A DNA stretch of 46,176 nucleotides from an uncultured Dorea sp. (GTDB lineage Bacteria; Bacillota; Clostridia; Lachnospirales; Lachnospiraceae), in contig CANSLW010000002.1 of the NCBI GenBank assembly GCA_947647815.1, positions 1-46,176 of the forward strand, given 5' to 3'. Below, piece by piece: positions 1-8,628 of the stretch. Under the pieces are notes generated by a model. It was not told where the DNA came from, ran no database searches, and worked only from the letters and a program-made list of their open reading frames with translations. Every line of letters begins with the position of its first letter. Position 1 is the stretch's first letter. Both the position numbers and the translations under genes were made by a program.

Positions 1-446
1 CAATGGTACAGGGAATGCAGCCTGCGGTAAGCCCGGAAGTATCTATGATGCAGCAGATGCAGCAAATGCAGCAGCAGATGCAGGAACAGAAGAAAGCGCC
101 GCCGGAACCGAAGATGATACACGTACAGGCACCGGCACAGACTTCTCTGAAACCTGACAATGGAATCGTATTGGAAGGTGAACAGGAAGAGAATATGGAA
201 CTTATCATGGGCGTTCCTCTTGAGATATCTGTTGAAATCGGAAGAACGAGGAAACTTGTGAAGGATATCCTTGATTTTACAAAAGGATCACTGGTAGTCT
301 TGGACAAACTCGCAGGTGAACAGGTAGATCTTTTTGTCAATGGACAGTGTATTGCAAAAGGCGATGTTGTAGTTGTTGAAGACAATTTTGGTATTAGAAT
401 TACGGAGATCATGAAAGTCAACCTTATTGCGTTAGGACAGCGTTAA
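1..446 (+). CDS. fliY: Flagellar motor switch protein FliN/FliY, C-terminal part (5' truncated by window)
   Basis: This is the C-terminal part of a flagellar C-ring switch protein; the reading frame is open to the window edge, so the gene starts upstream. The visible part has a low-complexity Gln/Met-rich linker (about residues 15-28 after the first visible Met) and then a SpoA (surface presentation of antigens) domain over the last 75-80 residues, with the family pattern of a short amphipathic start (LIMGVPLEISVEIG) and the core GSLVVLDKLAGEQVDLFVNG. The SpoA domain forms the base of the C-ring and contacts FliM/FliH. FliN alone is usually about 100-130 residues, so the long linker suggests FliY, which carries CheC-like phosphatase domains upstream, but those are outside the window. 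fliO follows after 19 bases, the usual clostridial order. FliN is the alternative name. Confidence 0.9.
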   Translation, partial: MVQGMQPAVSPEVSMMQQMQQMQQQMQEQKKAPPEPKMIHVQAPAQTSLKPDNGIVLEGEQEENMELIMGVPLEISVEIGRTRKLVKDILDFTKGSLVVLDKLAGEQVDLFVNGQCIAKGDVVVVEDNFGIRITEIMKVNLIALGQR

Positions 447-465
447 AGGGTAAGGAAGGAATTGT

Positions 466-816
466 ATGTTAAGAGTGATTGGCACCTTTATAGTAGCGGC
501 GCTTATTATATACGCAAGCTATCTGGCCAGCAAATACATAGGCAAGGGATTGGGCAAAGGCAGCAGTTCCCGTTATATGCGCCTGATCGACCAGATTACA
601 CTGGGGCAGGACAGACATGTTGCAATTGTCCAGGTTGGCGGAAAGTATCTGCTGATTGGGGTGACTTCCGGTCAGGTAAATGTCCTGTCAGAGGTTCAGG
701 ATGATGATTTATTCCCGTTAGAGCCAGATGAAGAAGCTGGTGAGAACAAGATACCGGACTTTAAAGTGATGATGGAGAAACTGAGTGATTTGGGAAAAAG
801 AGGAGGTAGAAAGTAG
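466..816 (+). CDS. fliO: Flagellar biosynthesis protein FliO/FliZ
   Basis: Small bitopic membrane protein (116 aa) that helps assemble the FliP-FliR core of the flagellar type III export gate. One N-terminal membrane segment (about residues 4-24) is followed by a basic glycine-rich stretch and a soluble domain with the FliO-type pattern DRHVAIVQVGGKYLLIGVT. The ATG at 466 follows an AAGGAAGGA ribosome site with normal spacing. The stop codon TAG overlaps the GTG start of fliP by one base, which suggests translational coupling. Sequence conservation in FliO is low, so the call rests on size, topology, the short motif and its position between fliN/fliY and fliP. Confidence 0.88.
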   Translation: MLRVIGTFIVAALIIYASYLASKYIGKGLGKGSSSRYMRLIDQITLGQDRHVAIVQVGGKYLLIGVTSGQVNVLSEVQDDDLFPLEPDEEAGENKIPDFKVMMEKLSDLGKRGGRK

Positions 817-1478
817 TGTACGATTCATTGATCAATGTGAATGGCAACCAGGTTCCAACACTGGATCTATTGCTGATGCTGACGATCATATCACTTCTGC
901 CCTCTCTTCTGATCATGGTAACTTCTTTTGCAAGGACTGTAATTATTCTTTCCTTTTTGAGAAATGCAATGGGAGTCCAGCAGACTCCGCCGAATATGGT
1001 ATTGATAGGAATTGCAATCTTCCTGACACTCTTTATCATGGATCCGGTAATTAAAGAGATTAACACAGAGGCGTACACTCCATATAAGAATCAGGAGATT
1101 ACACAGGAAGAAGCACTGGAGCGGGCGCAGGTTCCTCTAAAAGAGTTCATGCTGAGTAATACTGAGAAAAGCGCTGTGAATATGTTCATGGATATGTCCG
1201 GTGCAGAAGAGGTGGAGAACTTACAGGATCTTCCGATGACGGTAATCATCCCGTCATTTATGACGAGCGAGTTAAAAAGAGGGTTTACTGCTGGATTTCT
1301 GTTATATATTCCTTTTTTGTTGATAGATATTGTTGTTTCAAGTACATTGATGTCCATGGGTATGATGATGCTGCCTCCGGCGATGATTTCGCTGCCGTTC
1401 AAGCTGCTTCTGTTCGTAACTGTGGATGGTTGGGAATTGTTATTCTCAACGATAGTGAATAGTTTTAAGATTCCATGA
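816..1478 (+). CDS. fliP: Flagellar export gate protein FliP
   Basis: Core membrane subunit (220 aa) of the flagellar type III export gate, forming the FliP5-FliQ4-FliR1 complex in the basal body. The FliP signature regions are clear: LLPSLLIMVTSFARTVIILSF in the first hydrophobic region, NAMGVQQTPPNMVL next to it, and a C-terminal hydrophobic pair with the MSMGMMMLPPAMISLPFKLLLF pattern (given here only as the recognisable motif region near residues 180-200). Start is GTG at 816, sharing a base with the fliO stop; AGGAGG lies at 801-806, a good ribosome site. Length matches Gram-positive FliP, with no cleavable signal peptide extension as in E. coli. Gene order fliO-P-Q-R confirms the call. 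Confidence 0.96.
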   Translation: MYDSLINVNGNQVPTLDLLLMLTIISLLPSLLIMVTSFARTVIILSFLRNAMGVQQTPPNMVLIGIAIFLTLFIMDPVIKEINTEAYTPYKNQEITQEEALERAQVPLKEFMLSNTEKSAVNMFMDMSGAEEVENLQDLPMTVIIPSFMTSELKRGFTAGFLLYIPFLLIDIVVSSTLMSMGMMMLPPAMISLPFKLLLFVTVDGWELLFSTIVNSFKIP

Positions 1479-1497
1479 CAGTAAAGGGGGCATATAG

Positions 1498-1758
1498 ATG
1501 ACAAACGCAGAAGTTGGAGATTTGATGTATGATGTGTTTGTAATGGTAGTTCAGCTTGCAGGTCCGCTTCTGATAATCAGTATGCTGGTAGGTATCCTGA
1601 TATCAATCATCCAGGCGGCAACGCAGATTCATGAACAGACAATCACATTTGTTCCCAAGTTACTGGTAATCGGTGTAATACTCGTCTTCAGCGGCAACAG
1701 GATGCTGGAGATGCTGCAGGACTTTACTGCACAGATATTCCGGTTGATACAGGGTTAA
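1498..1758 (+). CDS. fliQ: Flagellar export gate protein FliQ
   Basis: Small two-helix membrane subunit (86 aa, usual family length 86-90) of the flagellar export gate. Two hydrophobic segments (about residues 15-38 and 50-72) flank the conserved loop ATQIHEQTITFVPKLL, which is characteristic of FliQ and its type III secretion homologues. The ATG at 1498 follows an AAAGGGGG ribosome site with about 7 bases spacing. It sits 19 bases after fliP and 16 bases before the fliR start. Confidence 0.96.
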   Translation: MTNAEVGDLMYDVFVMVVQLAGPLLIISMLVGILISIIQAATQIHEQTITFVPKLLVIGVILVFSGNRMLEMLQDFTAQIFRLIQG

Positions 1759-1774
1759 TGTGAGGAGTGATGAC

Positions 1775-2542
1775 ATGGCGATTGGCAATATCGCGCAACT
1801 GACCCTGTTTTCCCTGATTCTGATGAGGATGTCAGGGTTTATCTTATTTAATCCGATATTGGGAAGAAGTAATATACCGATGCGGGTGAAGTCAGGATTC
1901 ATCTTCATACTGACAATGATGGTATATTCCTTTTCGGTAGAAGAGGCGTTTGAGATTGGAAGTACGATAGAATTCATGTTCCTTTTGCTCAAGGAATTTA
2001 TGGCAGGCTATGTAGTAGGACTTGTCATGCATTTGTTTTTTTTTATTGTAAGTTTTGCAGGTTATGTCATAGATTACCAGATGGGATTATCTATGGCTAC
2101 TGTGTATGATCCACAGAGCAATGCGCAGATGCCTGTGACAGGAAGCCTGTTCCAGACATGGATGATGCTGCTCTTTTTTGCAGTAGATGGCCATCTTGCA
2201 TTGATGAAGATACTGGTGACGTCTGCAGAGATTATTCCTTATGGCGGAATCGTAATTACGCAGGGGCTGTCGCTTCGGATTATAGATATATTTCTGGAAT
2301 GTGTTTCTATGGGAGTAAGACTCTCTATCCCCATGATTGCAGCGGAATTTCTGGTTGAGATCGGGGTTGGGATTCTGAATAAAGTTGTGCCGCAGATAAG
2401 TATATTTGTAATTAATATCCAGATGAAATTAATTGTCGGCCTGGGTCTTCTGGTTCTGCTATATTCACCAACCGGTGCATTTATAGAGAAGATTATGACA
2501 ACAATGATGAAGACGGTTCAGGGAATACTGACATTTTTATAA
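1775..2542 (+). CDS. fliR: Flagellar export gate protein FliR
   Basis: Polytopic membrane protein (255 aa from this start), the single-copy FliR subunit that caps the FliP/FliQ assembly and contacts FlhB. Multiple hydrophobic helices run through the sequence, with the FliR-type patterns RMSGFILFNPILG near residue 17 and MGLSMATVYDPQSNAQMPVTG in the middle (the motif core is DPQSN). An upstream GTG at 1760 is in frame, but AGGAG at 1763-1767 sits 7 bases before the ATG at 1775, so 1775 is the better start. It is followed 15 bases later by flhB, as in most Firmicutes. Confidence 0.95.
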   Translation: MAIGNIAQLTLFSLILMRMSGFILFNPILGRSNIPMRVKSGFIFILTMMVYSFSVEEAFEIGSTIEFMFLLLKEFMAGYVVGLVMHLFFFIVSFAGYVIDYQMGLSMATVYDPQSNAQMPVTGSLFQTWMMLLFFAVDGHLALMKILVTSAEIIPYGGIVITQGLSLRIIDIFLECVSMGVRLSIPMIAAEFLVEIGVGILNKVVPQISIFVINIQMKLIVGLGLLVLLYSPTGAFIEKIMTTMMKTVQGILTFL

Positions 2543-2557
2543 AGGAAGTGAACACCT

Positions 2558-3619
2558 TTGGCATCAGATGAAAAAACCGAAAAAGCCACACCTAAGAAGC
2601 GAAGGGACCAACGCAAAGAAGGTAACGTCGCATCGAGTAAGGACGTAATTGCGGTCGCTTCGCTTATTGGGTGTTTCTATTGTTTACAAATGATGTTTCC
2701 GATGATATACAAGACTTTAAGAGAATCCATGGTCTTTATGGTATCGTCGGTTGCTGATATAGAAGAATTATCATTGGGAAATCTACAGTTACTCGGTATG
2801 AAATCTGTAGTGGCTTTATCAAAGTGTATCTTTCCATTGGGAGTGATCAGTCTGACCATCGGTGTGGTCGCGACTGGTATACAGACCAGGTTCAATTTTA
2901 CCACGAAACCTATGAAATTCAAACTTAGTAAGCTGAATCCGCTGAAAGGTATTAAGAACATGTTCTCCGCAAAACAGGTAGTAGAACTTCTGAAAGCGGT
3001 GATAAAGATTATCATCCTGGCGGTAATCCTATATGGAATTCTGAAGGATGAGATCGTGGTGATTGCCCAGATGATGGATATAGACCCGCTGTCATCTTCG
3101 GCATACGTATTAAGAGAGATTATAAGCATGGTTCTGAAGATCGGTATGGTCTTCGCCGCGATTGCGGGATTTGACTATTTCTACCAGAGATGGTCTTATG
3201 AGAAGAACCTTAAGATGAGCAAAGAAGAAGTTAAGGAAGAATATAAGCAGACAGAAGGAGATCCGAAGATCAAGGGCAAGATTCGAAGTCTGCAGCAAAG
3301 TATGGCTAGAAGCAGGATGATGCAGGCGGTGCCGGATGCGGATGTGATTATCCGTAACCCTACCCATTATGCGGTTGCGCTTAGATACGACATAGACCGC
3401 GACAATGCGCCCGTTGTGATTGCAAAAGGCCAGGATCTTATCGCGCTTAAGATTGTAGAGATTGGAGAGCAGAATAAGGTCATGGTAATTGAGAACAAGC
3501 CGCTTGCAAGAGGAATTTATGCTTCGACCCCGCTGGGCGGACAGATACCGGCGGAATATTATGGAGTGGTAGCGGAAATCCTTGTTGAGGTATTCCGAAT
3601 GAATAAAAAGTTGGTGTAG
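2558..3619 (+). CDS. flhB: Flagellar export switch protein FlhB
   Basis: Membrane protein (353 aa) that switches substrate specificity of the flagellar exporter from rod/hook to filament. The basic N-terminus EKTEKATPKKRRDQRKEG is the usual FlhB opening, four hydrophobic segments follow, and the cytoplasmic domain carries the autocleavage motif N267-P268-T269-H270. Start is TTG at 2558, supported by AAGGAAG about 8 bases upstream and by the standard MxSDEKTEKAT beginning. The flhA start lies 3 bases after its stop. Confidence 0.97.
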   Translation: MASDEKTEKATPKKRRDQRKEGNVASSKDVIAVASLIGCFYCLQMMFPMIYKTLRESMVFMVSSVADIEELSLGNLQLLGMKSVVALSKCIFPLGVISLTIGVVATGIQTRFNFTTKPMKFKLSKLNPLKGIKNMFSAKQVVELLKAVIKIIILAVILYGILKDEIVVIAQMMDIDPLSSSAYVLREIISMVLKIGMVFAAIAGFDYFYQRWSYEKNLKMSKEEVKEEYKQTEGDPKIKGKIRSLQQSMARSRMMQAVPDADVIIRNPTHYAVALRYDIDRDNAPVVIAKGQDLIALKIVEIGEQNKVMVIENKPLARGIYASTPLGGQIPAEYYGVVAEILVEVFRMNKKLV

Positions 3620-3622
3620 AAG

Positions 3623-5695
3623 ATGAAGAATATATTGAATAACGCGGTATCATTGATTGTAGTCATGATTGTGCTGCTTTTAATCATACCGTTAGATCCT
3701 TTTTTTCTGGACGTTATGATTATCTTGAATATTGCGGTATCTCTGATCATTCTTTTGATCAGTATGAATATCAAAGAGGCGTTGGAATTCTCTATCTTCC
3801 CATCATTGCTTCTTATCACGACCCTGTACCGTATCGGAATCAATATCTCCTCTACAAGGAGTATTTTGAGCAACTCTGGTACGGCGGGACAGGTAATTGC
3901 ATCTATGGGTGATTTCGTTCTCCAGGGAAATGTTGTAGTCGGTGTTATCATATTCCTGATTATCGTGTTAGTCCAGTTTCTTGTTATCACAAAAGGCGCT
4001 GAACGTGTAGCTGAGGTAGCTGCAAGATTTACATTGGATGCTATGCCTGGTAAGCAGATGGCCATCGATGCAGACTTGGGAAGCGGGCTGATTACAGAAG
4101 AGGAAGCGAAGCAGAGACGTTATAAGATTCAGAAGGAAGCCGATTTCTATGGCTCTATGGATGGTGCTACGAAGATTGTAAAGGGTGATGCCACCATGTC
4201 ATTGATTATCACGGCTGTCAATTTCCTTGGCGGTTGTGTAATCGGTATGGTTCAGGGAAATATGGGCTTCACCGAAGTTCTTCAGGTATATTCTATCGCG
4301 ACGATTGGAGACGGACTGGTATCACAGATTCCAGCGCTTCTGATCTCTACCGCGACAGGTATGATTGTAACCCGTGCGGTTGCGGAAGACAGCCTGAATA
4401 TAGATGTGACAAGACAGTTTGCCGCACAGCCAAGGGCTATTATGATTGCAGGCGGCGTGCTCGCCATTCTCCTGGCAGTACCAGGGATGCCAAAGCTCCA
4501 GCTGGCTGTAATTGCACTTGTCATGATGCTTGGCGGCTGGTATCTCATGCGCAAGATGGAAGAATACGCCGCAGTTCCTGAACAAGCTGCGATGGCAATG
4601 GGAGGCATGGGACCTGCAGAAGCCGAACAGATGGCAGAAGAAGACAGCTTCAAGGATATCAACAGTGTATATTCACTGATTTCTGTAGAACCTATTGAGA
4701 TGGAATTTGGTTACAGCCTGATCCCGTTGGTAGATGAATCAAGCGGCGGAAGGATGATTGACCGTATTGTAATATTTCGTCGGCAGTATGCACAGGAGAT
4801 GGGGCTGGTTATCCCGTCTATCAGGCTGCGTGACAGTTCCAGCCTGAATACGAACCAATATGTTATTAAGATCAAAGGTGAAGAAGTTGCAAAGGGAGAA
4901 ATTCTTGTAGATTACTATCTTGCACTGGAGCCGCCGAATCTTGAAAAAGAGATTGATGGTATAGACACCATTGAGCCTGCATATGGTATTCCTAGCAAAT
5001 GGATTACCGTAGACAAGAAAGAGATGGCGGAGATCTATGGATATACAGTTATTGATCCGTTATCTGTTATGCTGACACATTTGTCAGAGACTGTGAAGAA
5101 GCATGCCCATGAACTGCTGAACCGCCAGGAGGTGGTACGTCTCGTGGATAACATGAAGAAGCAGTCGCAGGAACTTGTAGATGAATTAATTCCGACACTG
5201 ATTTCTTACGGTAATTTCCAGAAGATTCTGACCAATCTTTTGAAAGAGGGTATACCAATCAAGGATATGGAAACCATCATGGAGACTATTGTCGATTCTT
5301 CCATGACTGTCCGGGATCTGGATACAATTACAGAGAATATCCGTGTGGCGCTGAAGCGTACAATTACCAGAAAGTTCTGTGAAGGAAACAGCATGAAGGT
5401 AGTAACACTGGATGCGGAGCTGGAGAAGAATATTATCACCAGTCTGACCAATGGAGAGCATGGTATGTACCTTGCGCTTAGTCCGGATGTTATGCAGAGT
5501 GTAATTACGCAGATGTCTGAGGAAGTGAAGAAGTTCCAGGAGCTTGGACAATCACCGGTTATTCTGACAAGCCAGGTGGTAAGACTGCATTTCTATCGTC
5601 TGATAGAACAGTTCTTCCCGGATGTGTATGTGCTTTCATTTAATGAAATCAGCAATAACATCCAGATACAGGCTGTAGGAAATATTACGATGTAA
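3623..5695 (+). CDS. flhA: Flagellar export protein FlhA
   Basis: Large export-gate protein (690 aa, typical size) that forms the nonameric cytoplasmic ring docking export chaperones and uses the proton motive force. The N-terminal half has about eight hydrophobic segments and the FHIPEP family signature around RFTLDAMPGKQMAIDADL (near residue 140), followed by the conserved GSMDGATKIVKGDA. A Met/Ala-rich linker near residues 318-340 leads to the cytoplasmic FlhA-C domain. There is no good ribosome site before the ATG at 3623, which is only 3 bases after the flhB stop, so translation is probably coupled. The next gene is fliA; the flhF and flhG genes often found between them are missing. Confidence 0.97.
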   Translation: MKNILNNAVSLIVVMIVLLLIIPLDPFFLDVMIILNIAVSLIILLISMNIKEALEFSIFPSLLLITTLYRIGINISSTRSILSNSGTAGQVIASMGDFVLQGNVVVGVIIFLIIVLVQFLVITKGAERVAEVAARFTLDAMPGKQMAIDADLGSGLITEEEAKQRRYKIQKEADFYGSMDGATKIVKGDATMSLIITAVNFLGGCVIGMVQGNMGFTEVLQVYSIATIGDGLVSQIPALLISTATGMIVTRAVAEDSLNIDVTRQFAAQPRAIMIAGGVLAILLAVPGMPKLQLAVIALVMMLGGWYLMRKMEEYAAVPEQAAMAMGGMGPAEAEQMAEEDSFKDINSVYSLISVEPIEMEFGYSLIPLVDESSGGRMIDRIVIFRRQYAQEMGLVIPSIRLRDSSSLNTNQYVIKIKGEEVAKGEILVDYYLALEPPNLEKEIDGIDTIEPAYGIPSKWITVDKKEMAEIYGYTVIDPLSVMLTHLSETVKKHAHELLNRQEVVRLVDNMKKQSQELVDELIPTLISYGNFQKILTNLLKEGIPIKDMETIMETIVDSSMTVRDLDTITENIRVALKRTITRKFCEGNSMKVVTLDAELEKNIITSLTNGEHGMYLALSPDVMQSVITQMSEEVKKFQELGQSPVILTSQVVRLHFYRLIEQFFPDVYVLSFNEISNNIQIQAVGNITM

Positions 5696-5719
5696 CTATA
5701 AACCAATGGAGCGGCAAAT

Positions 5720-6508
5720 ATGAACACACAGGAATTATACAAAGAGAAGTCGAATGAAGAACTTTTAAAAATGTATAAAGAGACAGGAAGCCTGGAGATT
5801 AAGCAGGAGATTGTCATGCGGTATATCTACCTTGTGAAGAGTATTGCGCTTCAGATGAGGGATATCTATGTGAGCTTTTCGCAGGTGGACGATATTATCA
5901 GTGAAGGGGTGATTGCGATCATGTCTTCTCTTGATAAGTTTGATATAGATAAGAATGTCAAATTCGAAACATTTATCTCAAAAAGAATCAAAGGAATGAT
6001 CATCGACCTGGCAAGAAAGCAGGACTGGGTGCCAAGAAGTACAAGAAAGAGCACGAGAGATATTGAAGAAGCGGTGACAACGTTATATAATAGATTAGGG
6101 TACTATCCTTCGGTTCAGGAGGTAACAGAGTACCTGAACATCACTCCTGAGAAATATCAGGAGACGATGAGAAAAGCAGCGCTGTTCAATATCCTTTCGC
6201 TGGATATGGTTCTTGCTGAAGCCCAGGGCAATGAGATTGGGGTGAAACTTCCTCAGGGAGAGAAGAACGAGCAGCCAGAGAGCCAGTTCCTGAAAAAGGA
6301 GCTTACAGAGGTGCTTGCGGAAGGGATTGGAACACTCAAGGAGAATGAGCAGCTGGTAATCTCGCTGTATTATATAGATGAGCTGAATATGAGACAGATT
6401 GCGGATGTGCTTAAGGTGAGTGAACCGAGAGTCTCCCAGATTCATACGAATGCAATCAAGAAACTACGGAAACATATGGAAAGATTCAACGAGGAAAAGG
6501 AGAGCTAA
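5720..6508 (+). CDS. fliA: Flagellar sigma factor FliA (sigma-28/SigD/WhiG family)
   Basis: RNA polymerase sigma factor (262 aa) of the FliA/SigD group, expected to transcribe late flagellar and chemotaxis genes. Region 2 is visible at about residues 25-95 (YLVKSIA, DDIISEG, KFETFISKRIKGMIIDLAR), region 3 at about 110-150, and region 4 with a helix-turn-helix at about 200-250 (NMRQIADVLKVSEPRVSQIH). The R-x-K-G-x-I-x-D-x-x-R pattern after KFETF is typical for FliA. GGAG at 5708-5711 precedes the ATG by 8 bases. It lies inside the export operon, and its stop is one base from the next gene, so its level should follow operon expression. Confidence 0.95.
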   Translation: MNTQELYKEKSNEELLKMYKETGSLEIKQEIVMRYIYLVKSIALQMRDIYVSFSQVDDIISEGVIAIMSSLDKFDIDKNVKFETFISKRIKGMIIDLARKQDWVPRSTRKSTRDIEEAVTTLYNRLGYYPSVQEVTEYLNITPEKYQETMRKAALFNILSLDMVLAEAQGNEIGVKLPQGEKNEQPESQFLKKELTEVLAEGIGTLKENEQLVISLYYIDELNMRQIADVLKVSEPRVSQIHTNAIKKLRKHMERFNEEKES

Positions 6509-6509
6509 A

Positions 6510-7253
6510 ATGTTTCAAGGATATTATGACCTGGCATCCAACATGATTACACAAAACCGGAATATGAACATTATCAGTAATAATATGACGAATATCTCTA
6601 CACCTGGATATAAGGAAGACCGGCTGATGCAGAGCACTTTCCGTGACGAGATGATCTACCGGTATGACAGGCAGGGAAAGACTGCGGTAGGAGTAGTATC
6701 GAGGATGAATATTGCAGATGAGAGAGTGACGGATTATTCAGAAGGCGGCATCAGGGAGACCGGCGCTGTGATGGACGTAGGGCTGACCGGCAGTGGTTTC
6801 TTTGCAATCCAGACAGAGAACGGTGTTGTATATACAAGGAATGGTTCTTTTAACCTGGATGATAATGGTTATCTGCTTCTGCCGGGAGTCGGCAGGGTGC
6901 TGGGAACGAATGGACCGATTCAGCTTACTACAGATGAGATTGTAATAGATAAGCAGGGAAATATCACGAATGAAGGCGGGACGCAGTTCTTTGGAACAAT
7001 CAGGGTCGTAGACTTTGCAGACTACAGCCAGCTTACCAAGATTACCGGAGGCGTTTTTACGACGAACGCTCAGCCGCAGGCTGCCCAGGGGACAACGATG
7101 ACGCAGAAATATCTGGAAGATTCAAATGTGTCTATGGCAGAAGAGATGACAAGAATGATGAGCGGACAGAGAGTTCTTCAGAGTTCGGCACAGCTTCTGA
7201 AGATGTACGACCAGCTGATGGGTAAGATGGTTGTTATCGGTTCGGCAACGTAA
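6510..7253 (+). CDS. Flagellar hook-basal body protein, FlgF/FlgG family (FlhO-type)
   Basis: Rod/hook-basal-body protein (247 aa), exported by the flagellar system to build the rod. It begins MFQGYYDLASNMITQNRNMN and contains the flagellar rod signature NIISNNMTNISTPGYKED (about residues 23-40), the middle-domain pattern GSGFFAIQTENGVVYTRNGSF, and the C-terminal rod motif DSNVSMAEEMTRMMSGQRVLQ. An open frame extends upstream into fliA, but AAGGAG at 6497-6502 sits about 7 bases before the ATG at 6510, and the protein begins where the family does. Firmicutes usually have two such paralogues in tandem (FlhO/FlhP in Bacillus, FlgF/FlgG elsewhere); sequence alone does not let me assign which name. 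Confidence 0.92.
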   Translation: MFQGYYDLASNMITQNRNMNIISNNMTNISTPGYKEDRLMQSTFRDEMIYRYDRQGKTAVGVVSRMNIADERVTDYSEGGIRETGAVMDVGLTGSGFFAIQTENGVVYTRNGSFNLDDNGYLLLPGVGRVLGTNGPIQLTTDEIVIDKQGNITNEGGTQFFGTIRVVDFADYSQLTKITGGVFTTNAQPQAAQGTTMTQKYLEDSNVSMAEEMTRMMSGQRVLQSSAQLLKMYDQLMGKMVVIGSAT

Positions 7254-7281
7254 TATAGTTACAGGATAGGAGGAGAGCGCT

Positions 7282-7992
7282 ATGTACACATCATTTTATA
7301 CGGCAGCAAGAGGGGCGATGGAAGAGCAGAAGAAGTTAGACGTCGTCGGCAACAACCTTGCAAATGCGAATAATAATGGTTATAAGGCGAAGACGTCCGT
7401 GTTCTCGGATCTGATGTACTATAACCTGAACAATTATACGGGAGAGGATACTCCGCTGAAAGCCGGAACGGGTATTCTCGTGGAGAAGACGAATACGAAT
7501 TTCAATCCCAGTGCGTATGTGACATCCGGTGGTGATTTTGACTATGCCATCGTGGAGAAAGGATTCTTCATGTTGAGAAGTCCTATTACCAATGAGATTA
7601 CTTATACAAGAAACGGACATTTCAGCATGTCAAAACGAGGGGATGAATTCTATTTGGTAAATGATAACGGTAATTTTGTACTCGACCAGAACCAGAATCC
7701 GATCCGAGTGATTGACGGGGAATTGAGCAGTCAGATCGGAGTATATGGTTTTAATATCCTTGATGGTATGCTGAGTGTCGGGAACAATGAATTTGCACCG
7801 GTTGTGAAGAACGGACAGCCGTTCTTGATGCCGGGGGCGAAACTTGTTGACCATGCCCTGGAGATGTCAGGAGTAGATGTGGCAGACGATTTTACGCGTA
7901 TGATCGAGGCTCAGAGAGCGTATTCTTATGCACTTAAGATGGTGCAGACGTCAGATGAGATTGTGAGTACGATTAATACATTGAGATCATAG
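7282..7992 (+). CDS. Flagellar hook-basal body protein, FlgF/FlgG family (FlhP-type)
   Basis: Second rod-type protein (236 aa), paralogous to the preceding gene. The rod motif is MEEQKKLDVVGNNLANANNNG at about residues 13-33 (core VGNNLANANNNGYK), the central domain has KGFFMLRSP and ITYTRNGHFSMS, and the C-terminus has EMSGVDVADDFTRMIEAQRAY, the classical FlgE/FlgG C-terminal motif. ATG at 7282 follows AGGAGAG with good spacing. The next gene starts 11 bases after its stop, so it belongs to the same transcription unit. FlgG is the likelier equivalent because of the well-kept N- and C-terminal rod motifs. Confidence 0.92.
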   Translation: MYTSFYTAARGAMEEQKKLDVVGNNLANANNNGYKAKTSVFSDLMYYNLNNYTGEDTPLKAGTGILVEKTNTNFNPSAYVTSGGDFDYAIVEKGFFMLRSPITNEITYTRNGHFSMSKRGDEFYLVNDNGNFVLDQNQNPIRVIDGELSSQIGVYGFNILDGMLSVGNNEFAPVVKNGQPFLMPGAKLVDHALEMSGVDVADDFTRMIEAQRAYSYALKMVQTSDEIVSTINTLRS

Positions 7993-8003
7993 AGAGGTGA
8001 CTT

Positions 8004-8624
8004 ATGGCAATAAAAACCTATGAAGAGATGAATGAATTAGAGATAGATATTCTGAAAGAGATTGGAAGTATCGGCGGCGGAAATGCAGCGACAGCATTAT
8101 CAAGTATACTAGGCGCGAAAGTAAATATGGCGCTTCCGGGAGTGGAGATTTTAGGCTTTAATGAGGCGTTGGATCATCTTGGGGATCCGGAAGAACTGGT
8201 TGCCGCGATATTTGTGGAGATGTCAGGTGAATTGAGCGGAATAATGCTATTCGTTCTGACAAAAGAATTTTCGGATGAGATTATGTTCCGGATGTTAGGG
8301 AAGACCAATACGGATTTCCTGGCATTAGAAGAGATTGATTCGTCCGCCCTGATAGAGATTGGAAATATTGTAATATCTTCGTACATTACAGCGATGTCTT
8401 CGCTTACCGGCGTAGATGTGGAATTATCGGTTCCGCAGCTTGCGGTTAATATGCTGGGCGGTATTATGAGTGTGCCGATTGCGATGATGGGACAGCACTC
8501 AGACAGAATTATGATGATAACAGGAGAATTCAAGATAGACGGAAAAGCGTTGAACAGTAATATGCTGCTTTTGCCGGATGTAGAATCTTTGAATGTTCTT
8601 ATGAAAAAGCTAGGAGTTGAATAA
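8004..8624 (+). CDS. cheC: Chemotaxis protein CheC (CheY-P phosphatase)
   Basis: CheC-family protein (206 aa), which removes phosphate from CheY-P and binds CheD. The family motif is [DS]-x3-E-x2-N-x22-P, usually present twice. The second copy is complete: S114, E118, N121 and P144. The first copy has D15, E19 and P45 but Ser22 (AGT codon) instead of the catalytic Asn, so that site is probably inactive. Length equals typical CheC (about 205 aa). It is directly followed by cheD, its usual partner. Start ATG at 8004 follows GAGAGGTG. Confidence in the family is high; loss of the first site is an inference from the one residue. Confidence 0.94.
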   Translation: MAIKTYEEMNELEIDILKEIGSIGGGNAATALSSILGAKVNMALPGVEILGFNEALDHLGDPEELVAAIFVEMSGELSGIMLFVLTKEFSDEIMFRMLGKTNTDFLALEEIDSSALIEIGNIVISSYITAMSSLTGVDVELSVPQLAVNMLGGIMSVPIAMMGQHSDRIMMITGEFKIDGKALNSNMLLLPDVESLNVLMKKLGVE

Positions 8625-8628
8625 GTCA

